22,309 bases of DNA from CAYTAP01 sp964435775. Its GTDB lineage: Bacteria; Planctomycetota; Phycisphaerae; Tepidisphaerales; Tepidisphaeraceae. The first letter of the stretch is position 1. Every line of letters begins with the position of its first letter. The position numbers and the translations under genes are program-made. Shown one piece after another: positions 17,096 through 22,309 of the stretch. Location of the stretch: contig CAYTAP010000066.1 of NCBI GenBank assembly GCA_964435775.1, forward strand, positions 1 to 22,309, in the 5' to 3' direction. Below the pieces are notes generated by a model, which made no database searches, had not been told where the DNA came from, and was given only the letters and a program-made list of their open reading frames with translations.

Positions 17096-17406
17096 TCCGA
17101 AAAGCATTCGTGATGTCGGTCAACGCAGGCAAGGAACAGGAGTATGAGCGCCGCCACTCGCCGGTCTGGCCGGAAATGGAACAAACGCTCAAGGCGCACG
17201 GCGTCCACAACTATTCGATCTTCCTCCTCCCGCAAACGCGGCAACTGTTCGCCTATGTGGAGATCGAGGATGAGAAAACTTGGAACGCCATCGCGCAAAC
17301 GGATGTTTGCCGGCGCTGGTGGGCGCATATGAAGGATGTGATGCCGTCCAATCCCGACAACAGCCCCGTCTCGCAGGAACTGCCCGAGGTATTTCATATG
17401 GAATGA
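17092..17406 (+). CDS. rhaM: L-rhamnose mutarotase
   Basis: The start is ATG 17092, overlapping the stop of the fusion gene as ATGA, with AAAAAAGGAG 7 nt upstream. The product is 104 residues, the exact length of E. coli RhaM. It resembles that enzyme along its full length: MIRKAFVM at the start, EYERRHSPVWPE with Tyr18 and His22 at the E. coli positions, GVHNYSIFL, TDVCRRWW and MPSNPDNSPVS near the C-terminus. RhaM interconverts alpha and beta anomers of L-rhamnose in the cytoplasm (EC 5.1.3.32). It is the last gene of the cluster and the best clue to its substrate: a rhamnose-like 6-deoxyhexose. The kinase, isomerase and aldolase of the classical rhamnose route are not in this window. Confidence 0.96.
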
Positions 17407-17448
17407 TGCGATACGGCGGGCCCCGCCACGACACACCATCCCTTATCC

Positions 17449-17474
17449 CCCTCCCCCGGTACGCCGGGGGAGGG
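17449..17474 (+). terminator. Strong hairpin after rhaM, possible terminator
   Basis: CCCTCCCCCGG (17449-17459) and CCGGGGGAGGG (17464-17474) form a perfect 11-bp GC stem with loop TACG, 42 nt after the rhaM stop. Only a loose T-rich run (TCTTTCGTCTTGTTC) follows about 13 nt later, so intrinsic termination is plausible but not textbook. Related CCCTCCCCCGGTAC palindromes are common dispersed repeats. Confidence 0.55.
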
Positions 17475-17543
17475 CGGGGAGGGGGTCTTTCGTCTTGTTC
17501 TGAATCAACGCGTGCAAGTACCTGAACCGGTACAAGCCACCAA

Positions 17544-18116
17544 TCAAAGCCCCCGGTCCGCCTCAACATCCATCGGCGCCGCCCCCGGCGTCGCGCCATC
17601 CGGCGGCGCGATCTCTTCCACGTCCGCGGCGCTCAACCCCTCAAGCGCCGCCGCATCCGGATCACCGTCTCCCTCGGCATGTTCACCACCATCGCCGTTT
17701 GCCGCGGCGGCGTCTTCCCCTTCGTTGGCGCCTTTGGCTTCGACCACCCGCCGCCCATACCTCGGCGATGATGCCGCCCCCAGCATCGCCGCGTAATACC
17801 CCACCGCAAAGAGACCCTGCTGCTGCTGATACGGGAAATTGATCAGCCGGCAAAACTCCTGGATCAGCGCCTGCGCCCCGGGATCTTTCCGCTCCGCCTC
17901 CTGCACCGCCTGCTGATGACGGCGATCCCGGAAGTGCATCAATTGCACGAACCGCCCGGTCGGTTCGCTGTTCGACCAATTGGCTCCCACCTGCTCGAAC
18001 ACCTCGAACTGCTCACACCCCAGCCGCGCAAACGCCTGACGAAACCGGCGAACCAGCCGCTCGTGCTCCGCCCTTTTATCCCGCGGAACGATGTAACTAT
18101 TGGTTTGCAACAGCAT
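17544..18116 (-). CDS. Conserved protein of unknown function with acidic C-terminal tail
   Basis: The start is ATG 18116, giving 190 residues. Frames further upstream run into a repeat and are not credible. I do not recognise a named family. Residues 1-~105 look folded: SYIVPRDKRAEHERLVRRFRQAF, then FEVFEQVG, a Trp, and TGRFVQLMHFRDRRHQQAVQ, followed by INFPYQQQQGLFAVGYY. The strand-helix pattern with FVQLMHF is reminiscent of small dimeric alpha/beta-barrel (NIPSNAP/ABM-like) proteins, but that is a guess. Residues ~130-190 are low-complexity, rich in Ala, Gly, Asp and Glu, and probably disordered. It is convergent with rhaM and precedes nothing on its strand in close operon spacing. Confidence 0.65.
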   Translation of the reverse strand: MLLQTNSYIVPRDKRAEHERLVRRFRQAFARLGCEQFEVFEQVGANWSNSEPTGRFVQLMHFRDRRHQQAVQEAERKDPGAQALIQEFCRLINFPYQQQQGLFAVGYYAAMLGAASSPRYGRRVVEAKGANEGEDAAAANGDGGEHAEGDGDPDAAALEGLSAADVEEIAPPDGATPGAAPMDVEADRGL

Positions 18117-18208
18117 AGGGCGTATGCGACTCCCGGTACAAATTCCTTCACGTGTGGCGTTCCATTGTGCCACAACAACCCCGCCTGCACAAATCGGGCA
18201 AGCGGAAG

Positions 18209-18301
18209 TCGGCGGTGGGCAGTGGGCAGTGGGCAGGAAAAGCAAAGACACCCCGTTTGGCCGTTGTCGTCTTCACTGCCCACTGCCGACCGCCCACTGC
18301 C
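18209..18301. repeat. GGGCAGT-family inverted repeat at the cdsA 3' end
   Basis: The left side (18209-18236, repeated GTGGGCA) and right side (18274-18301, repeated CACTGCC) are inverted copies; CGGCGGTGGGCAGTG pairs at 14 of 15 positions. The right end is 7 nt from the cdsA stop (minus strand, 18309). It could form a transcript-end hairpin for cdsA. Confidence 0.75.
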
Positions 18302-18308
18302 AACTTCT

Positions 18309-19220
18309 TCAAAACAAACTAAACAGCAAATACGCAAACGGCGCGGCGAAAAGCGGGCTGTCGATCACATCCAGGATTCCTCCAAAGCCCGGAATCATCG
18401 ATCCCGAATCCTTCACATCCGCATCACGCTTCATCAGGCTTTCGAGCAGGTCGCCAAGCTGGCCAACGCCGCCGATGATCACGCCAAAGATAAATCCTTT
18501 CCACCAGTATAGTTGGATCATCAAACTCGCACAGACCAGCCCCACCACGCCCGCCGTCAGCATCCCGCAGATCAAACCCTCCCACGTTTTCCCCGGACTC
18601 AGCCACGGAATCAGTTTGTGACGCCCCAGAGCGCGGCCGCCGAAAAACGCCCCGATGTCCGTCGCCTTCACAACGAGCAGGATCATCACAATCGTTCCCG
18701 TCGTCCCTCCCGCCCAGCGCGACGGCTCATCGAGCAACTCCGGACGAACGACCTTCACCCGCAGCGCCATCAAAAACCAACTGAGCCCTCCCAGGTACAT
18801 CGTAGCCAGCGTCGTCCCGGCCATGTGCAGGATCGCCTCCTGCGAATGCTTCCCCCACGCCCGCCGCAGCGCCGCGAAGAGCATGACAAAGACGATGATG
18901 AACACCAGCGCCGACGCCGCGATCGGCTGAAATCGGTGAAACTGGGTCGCAAACCCGTGCAGACAAAGCAATCCGCACCCAAACGCCGCGATCAGCCGGT
19001 ACGGCCGAACCTGCCTCAACGCAAAGAGCGTCGCCAGTTCAATCGTCGCCGGCGGTAATAAAATCAGCAGCAGCAGCAAAACCCCCAGCCCCGCGATCCC
19101 CCGCGGATGCTCCGCGCTTTTCGTCCAAATCTGCGCCGCGTAATCAAACCAGAGAATGAGCCCCAGCCCCGCCAGCATCAGCGGCCCGAACGTCAACCGA
19201 TTACGCAGCGCCTTGTCCAT
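18309..19220 (-). CDS. cdsA: Phosphatidate cytidylyltransferase (CDP-diglyceride synthase)
   Basis: The start is ATG at 19218-19220, giving 303 residues. It converts phosphatidic acid and CTP to CDP-diacylglycerol, the precursor of membrane phospholipids, in the inner membrane. Around seven or more hydrophobic helices are visible. VVKATDIGAFFGGRALGRHKL and LSPGKTWEG are typical CdsA segments. The C-terminal signature reads SLMKRDADVKDSGSMIPGFG and then GILDVIDS. E. coli has GHGG and DRID here, so His is Phe and Arg is Val, while the Lys-Asp and final Asp are kept. Downstream in transcription it runs into the GGGCAGT repeat. The next upstream gene on this strand is separated by more than 200 bp of repeat DNA, so it is probably transcribed alone. 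Confidence 0.93.
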   Translation of the reverse strand: MDKALRNRLTFGPLMLAGLGLILWFDYAAQIWTKSAEHPRGIAGLGVLLLLLILLPPATIELATLFALRQVRPYRLIAAFGCGLLCLHGFATQFHRFQPIAASALVFIIVFVMLFAALRRAWGKHSQEAILHMAGTTLATMYLGGLSWFLMALRVKVVRPELLDEPSRWAGGTTGTIVMILLVVKATDIGAFFGGRALGRHKLIPWLSPGKTWEGLICGMLTAGVVGLVCASLMIQLYWWKGFIFGVIIGGVGQLGDLLESLMKRDADVKDSGSMIPGFGGILDVIDSPLFAAPFAYLLFSLF

Positions 19221-19432
19221 TCACATGCTTCCCAGCGGCCTGTTGCCCCGGAAAGTGTTGTACCCCAAACCCAAGGGATCAAACAAATGATGACCCTCCG
19301 AGCCACAGAATCGACCAGTCCGGACGTCCATTGGAAGCGATGCGTGATTTTCGATTTTTGATTTGCGATTAAAGGTCGCGCGACGCACCCCGCATTCAAT
19401 CAAAAATCAAAAATCAAAAATCGAAAATCCGT
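19221..19432. other. Intergenic region upstream of cdsA with AATCAAAAATC hairpin
   Basis: This 212-bp gap between two minus-strand genes holds the long hairpin at 19345-19429 next to the upstream gene's stop. The remaining ~125 bp must carry the cdsA promoter, but I see no convincing -35/-10 pair on the minus strand. Confidence 0.5.
19345..19429. repeat. AATCAAAAATC-family inverted repeat
   Basis: GATTTTCGATTTTTGATTT (19345-19363) and its exact complement at 19411-19429 form a 19-bp AT-rich stem. The right arm is preceded by extra AATCAAAA units. It ends 3 nt from the stop of the small minus-strand gene at 19433. The same family recurs at 19861-19949. Confidence 0.85.
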
Positions 19433-19765
19433 TCATTTCTTCGGCCGGGCCAAATACCTCGGCCGATTCGTCGCATTCGGCGCCCCGGCATCCGGATCGT
19501 ACGCCACCCCGTCCACATCCCCCATCGATCGTGGATTCGACGCATCATGTGTGTTGATCTGCCGCTGCTCGGGCGGCCCATTGCGGGCGTGCGCCACGCC
19601 ATCAGCCCGATTGAACGGCGTCGTCAACGAATTGTTGTCCAGCCGCCCCATCCCCGCCTCGGCGTGCGGATTTTCCCGAGCATACCCCTGCGTCGGATCC
19701 GGCGCGTTCTCCTCCGAATCCGGCCGATTCTGACTCCGAAACTCTTCCTTCGGTTCGCGCTTCAT
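19433..19765 (-). CDS. Small hydrophilic protein of unknown function
   Basis: The start is ATG 19765, preceded 6 nt upstream by a strong AAAGGAG; a GTG one codon earlier is less well spaced. The product is 110 residues, very rich in Asn, Pro, Arg, Glu and Asp, with no hydrophobic core, so it is probably disordered. No family is recognised. The good ribosome-binding site and a TATAAT about 50 bp upstream argue it is real. It ends next to an AATCAAAAATC hairpin that could terminate it. Confidence 0.65.
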   Translation of the reverse strand: MKREPKEEFRSQNRPDSEENAPDPTQGYARENPHAEAGMGRLDNNSLTTPFNRADGVAHARNGPPEQRQINTHDASNPRSMGDVDGVAYDPDAGAPNATNRPRYLARPKK

Positions 19766-19814
19766 CACTGGCTCCTTTCTGCAATGACACAGACTCTCGC
19801 TCAGCCATCCATTG

Positions 19815-19820
19815 ATTATA
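19815..19820 (-). promoter_or_regulatory. -10 box of the small hydrophilic gene
   Basis: A perfect TATAAT reads on the minus strand, about 50 bp before the ATG at 19765. No clear -35 lies at 16-18 bp; ACATTG at 16 bp is the nearest. The predicted transcript would have a leader of roughly 40 nt containing AAAGGAG. Confidence 0.45.
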
Positions 19821-19860
19821 TCGCGACCCCCGCAAACAATGTGCCAAAATAACGGAGGAA

Positions 19861-19949
19861 ATTTTCGATTTTTGATTTGCGATTTTTGATTGAAAACAAA
19901 GACGCCCTCTCGCCCTCTTCAATCGAAAATCCCCAATCAAAAATCAAAA
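19861..19949. repeat. AATCAAAAATC-family inverted repeat, second copy
   Basis: The left side is 19861-19891 and the right side 19921-19949. GATTTTTGATT pairs with AATCAAAAATC at 19935-19945, and ATTTTCGATT alternatively with AATCGAAAAT at 19921-19930. The two pairings cross, so they are mutually exclusive. It ends 5 nt from the stop of the PH-domain gene (19955). Confidence 0.8.
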
Positions 19950-19954
19950 CTCCG

Positions 19955-20557
19955 TCATCCAATGTCCATCTTGATCACTCCCCGCTGCCGCTTCACCGCA
20001 ATGATCCGCTGCTTGAGGGCATCAAACACCGGCCTCGGCCGGGGGATGCCCCGCATGTCCAGCCGAGGCGTCGTCTCATCATGCGAGATCACCGAAATGG
20101 TCCCCACCCGCAAAATCCGGTTCGCCAATGTCTGATGGAACCGCAAATCCTCCACATGCCAGAGTTCCAGCGTGTCGATCCGCCGCGAGAAGAGTCCTCG
20201 CTCATAGTCGATCCGGTAATTCGTGATTCGATACCGAACCGTCCGCACCATCAAAAACGGAAACCCGACCAACCCCGCCGCCACAAGGAAGCAAATCGTC
20301 AAGAGCCACCACGGCCACCCCCACCCATACACCATCGCCACCACCCCCAGCGCGATGCACAACACCCCGAGAAACCCGAACAGCATCACATGCCCAATCT
20401 CGCCTCGCAGCATCGGCGACCCCTCGAAATAAACCTCCTCCGAATCATCCGCCGCCCGATGCGGGCCGGCCGCCGCCCCCGTAGCCCCGCCCGCACCCGC
20501 CGATCCTTCAGCGGGAACATCAAGCACGCCATCGGTTTCATCAGATGGATGTGTCAT
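19955..20557 (-). CDS. Bacterial PH-domain (DUF304/bPH2-type) membrane protein
   Basis: The start is ATG 20557 with AAGGAAGG about 11 nt upstream, giving 200 residues. An Ala/Gly-rich, probably disordered N-terminus (1-~40) is followed by EVYFEGSPMLRGEIG. Two hydrophobic helices come next (about 53-77 and 81-103). A PH-like beta domain follows: RYRITNYRIDYERGLFSRR, then IDTLELWHVEDLRF and RVGTISVIS, the classic bPH_2 order. The C-terminal helix VFDALKQRIIAVKRQRG is also typical. Such proteins sit in the cytoplasmic membrane with the PH domain in the cytoplasm; their molecular role is mostly unknown. The gene is followed by the AATCAAAAATC hairpin. Confidence 0.88.
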   Translation of the reverse strand: MTHPSDETDGVLDVPAEGSAGAGGATGAAAGPHRAADDSEEVYFEGSPMLRGEIGHVMLFGFLGVLCIALGVVAMVYGWGWPWWLLTICFLVAAGLVGFPFLMVRTVRYRITNYRIDYERGLFSRRIDTLELWHVEDLRFHQTLANRILRVGTISVISHDETTPRLDMRGIPRPRPVFDALKQRIIAVKRQRGVIKMDIG

Positions 20558-20714
20558 CGCGCCAGCCGTCCTTCCTTGTCAACGCCGGGCCAATATCCTC
20601 GTCGCGTGAGCAACAAAGCCATTGTAATGAGTTATCCGCAAGTTGCGTTATCCGCACCTACAATTTATTTTTGGTGCCCATGTACATGCGCCTTATTAAG
20701 ACCGTGCAACAAGC

Positions 20715-20743
20715 TTGTCATATTCAATGTCAGTGGCGATAAA
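20715..20743 (+). promoter_or_regulatory. Candidate promoter of the AT-richer orphan gene
   Basis: TTGTCA (20715-20720) and GATAAA (20738-20743) are separated by 17 bp. They lie about 150 bp before the likely ATG at 20892, so either the leader is long or a start nearer 20795 or 20856 is used. Confidence 0.35.
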
Positions 20744-20891
20744 TCAGTCGTATCAGGCCCTGGTTCATTTTACAATACAAGAGGCGGTGGTGATGCATAG
20801 GTGCCGGATCGCATCGAGCTCCCACATTCTATTTACCAGTGTAATGACGGTGGGCATGGAGCACCCGGGCAATAGAAAAGGACGCAGAGTC

Positions 20892-21554
20892 ATGACACGC
20901 GACAATTTGCAATTCTTCGCCGTTGGCGTCTCGATTATGGCGCTGGCATGGTCCATCACTTCGTTTGCTTTCAGCCGGCGGCGACGTTTGCGTGTATGCA
21001 AGGTCCAATCTTTTTTTTCACGCAATGCCGCTGGCGCGCATCGCATCCTTGAAGTGGATCTCCTAAGTTACGGCACGGCGATTTTTGATATTGCCGTCGA
21101 AGTATTTATATTTGTAGCACCCTCTAAGCAAACTATAAAAGACGGTACTGCCGGTGAATTTACGCTAATGTTGTCGCCCGAGGGTGAATTACCTAATCCG
21201 TTAAGCGCTGGTAAAGGAGTCCGATTCAGCCTCAATCGCTCCGATCCGATGGAAGAGCGCGACGAAAATTGCTATCGCCCTGTCATAAACGCCTTTAAAA
21301 TAGCGAAATCCCGGAACATTTACATTCGCGTGACCTGCAGCGAAGGTCGAAAAACACTCAAACGTATTCGTGGCCGTCGTATTATGAGGCACATCGACCA
21401 ATATTTGGGTGACCCTCGAAACGTGGGGTGGCGATGGTGGGAAAACATTCTGAGTACGCTACACCATCGAAAAATACTTCGTGAGTCAAAAAAATATGGA
21501 GGAGCGGTTCCCTCCATGAACAAACGAAGTATTTCCGACCCTGGACGCACATGA
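20892..21554 (+). CDS. Membrane-anchored protein of unknown function, AT-richer than its surroundings
   Basis: I place the start at ATG 20892 (220 residues), because a membrane anchor follows at once: FFAVGVSIMALAWSITSFAF, then RRRRLR, giving an N-out/C-in or signal-anchor topology. AAAGGA lies about 11 nt upstream. ATG 20856 or an earlier start is possible. The rest is a soluble domain with predicted beta strands (RILEVDLLSYGTAIFDIAVEV, FIFVAP, NIYIRVTCSEG) and a basic C-terminal region. I recognise no family. Base composition and codon use are clearly AT-richer than the flanking genes (many TTT, ATT, AAA, TTA codons), suggesting recent transfer. It ends 13 bp from the convergent EVE-domain gene. 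Confidence 0.6.
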   Translation: MTRDNLQFFAVGVSIMALAWSITSFAFSRRRRLRVCKVQSFFSRNAAGAHRILEVDLLSYGTAIFDIAVEVFIFVAPSKQTIKDGTAGEFTLMLSPEGELPNPLSAGKGVRFSLNRSDPMEERDENCYRPVINAFKIAKSRNIYIRVTCSEGRKTLKRIRGRRIMRHIDQYLGDPRNVGWRWWENILSTLHHRKILRESKKYGGAVPSMNKRSISDPGRT

Positions 21555-21567
21555 TAATCGCATCCTC

Positions 21568-22023
21568 CTACCCCCTCCCGCCCAATTTCTTCTTCCCCCG
21601 CCCAGCCCCCTCCTCCTCGATCTCCGCCAATTCCAGCACATGCTTCCACATCTTTTCCGGCACCGGAACGATGCTCAATCGGCTGATGCGGAGTAAATCC
21701 CATCCCACGAAGACCGGGTCAGCCTTCAGCTCGCTCAAGGGAATCTCCCTCGCCAGCGGACGGACATGCGCGACATCCACCACCGCCAGGCGGTCATCGT
21801 CCTCTTTGGGATCGGCATAAGGCGCGCTGGTGATGCGGACGATCCCCACCACGCATTTCTCCTTGCCCGTGTGATAGAAAAACGCCTCATCGCCCTTTTG
21901 CATCGACCGGATGTTCTTCAGCGCCAGCGCATTGGCCACGCCGTCCCACACCGTCTTCTTGTCCCGCGTCATCTCGGGCCAGGAGTAACAATCCGGTTCG
22001 GTTTTCAAGAGCCAGTACGCCAT
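21568..22023 (-). CDS. EVE-domain protein
   Basis: The start is ATG at 22021-22023, giving 151 residues. No clear ribosome-binding site precedes it. MAYWLLKTEPDCYSWPEM is the hallmark N-terminus of EVE (thymocyte nuclear protein 1-like) proteins. WDGVANALALKNIRSMQKGD, FFYHTGKEKCVVGI and VFVGWDLLRISRLSIVPV follow in the normal order. The PUA-like EVE fold binds modified bases in nucleic acids, and bacterial members occur both as housekeeping genes and in defence loci. The C-terminal ~17 residues (EEEGAGRGKKKLGGRG) are a charged tail. The stop is TAG at 21568-21570. Confidence 0.92.
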   Translation of the reverse strand: MAYWLLKTEPDCYSWPEMTRDKKTVWDGVANALALKNIRSMQKGDEAFFYHTGKEKCVVGIVRITSAPYADPKEDDDRLAVVDVAHVRPLAREIPLSELKADPVFVGWDLLRISRLSIVPVPEKMWKHVLELAEIEEEGAGRGKKKLGGRG

Positions 22024-22064
22024 GGTTGCATCAACTCTCGATCTTTGATTCAGGAGAATACGGA

Positions 22065-22140
22065 TTCACCGCAGAGACGCTGAGGACGCGGAGAGGAAAT
22101 ACGAGACGAACCACAAAGCCACGAAGACCACAAAGAGACG
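22065..22140. repeat. CGCGGAG/CACAAAG dispersed repeat near the right edge
   Basis: TTCACCGCAGAGACGCTGAG continues to GACGCGGAGAGG (22065-22096), then CCACAAAGCCACGAAGACCA at 22111-22130. It is related to the inner arms of the block at 11675-11758, but here no inverted partner is seen. The remaining sequence to 22309 holds no gene I can support. Confidence 0.75.
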
Positions 22141-22309
22141 CTCGATGATCGCAGCAGATCAGCCGGGTGATGTGTTTCTTTGATCGTTCAGATGCATCAA
22201 AAATACACTTCCAAATTGCGGGCCGCGTGATGCGTCGATGAACCGCTTCGTGCACTTGTATGTTCAAAACGCCATCCAAATGTTCTAATTCCGCTCGTCG
22301 CGTTCACAG

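Noticed and set aside
22031..22279. 82-residue minus-strand frame at the right edge
   Set aside because: Half of it is translated dispersed repeat; no ribosome-binding site or family.

Overview
The window looks like a contig from a GC-rich Planctomycetota genome, probably of the Phycisphaerae type. This is inferred from the gene content (a sulfatase-like enzyme, several Gfo/Idh/MocA oxidoreductases, a GH123-like lipoprotein, a TPR/peptidase-MA protein) and from the many dispersed palindromic repeats between genes. It is not proven by any marker gene. No rRNA, tRNA or CRISPR array is visible.

Left part (1-6339): the window opens inside an Eco57I-type N6-adenine methyltransferase, the likely edge of a defence or restriction island. 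An 826-bp gene-free stretch follows, holding a hairpin repeat, a 21-bp tandem array, a 25-bp inverted-repeat cassette and a TTCATCC microrepeat. Next come a TPR protein with a gluzincin (HExxH) domain, a 411-bp repeat mosaic, and a minus-strand beta-hydroxyacid dehydrogenase.

Middle part (6509-17406): a lipoprotein with a GH123/DUF4091-like domain and a CBM9-like C-terminus, then a minus-strand AraC regulator resembling RhaS/RhaR, divergent from a plus-strand gene cluster. The cluster order is Gfo/Idh, Gfo/Idh, TIM-barrel isomerase/epimerase, Gfo/Idh, a sulfatase-like::sulfotransferase fusion, and rhaM (L-rhamnose mutarotase). The last two overlap by 4 bp. The cluster suggests AraC-controlled cytoplasmic processing of a rhamnose-like, possibly sulfated, sugar. 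The fusion is the most unusual gene: its alkaline-phosphatase-superfamily half carries Thr where sulfatases carry the formylglycine Cys, and it is joined to a PAPS-type sulfotransferase half. A 10-N assembly gap interrupts it and breaks the frame artificially.

Right part (17407-22309): minus-strand housekeeping or unknown genes (an acidic-tailed conserved protein, CdsA, a small hydrophilic protein, a bacterial PH-domain membrane protein), a plus-strand AT-richer orphan gene of foreign-looking composition, a minus-strand EVE-domain protein, and a repeat-containing end.

A recurring theme is that palindromic repeats of several unrelated families sit within about 10 nt of stop codons.
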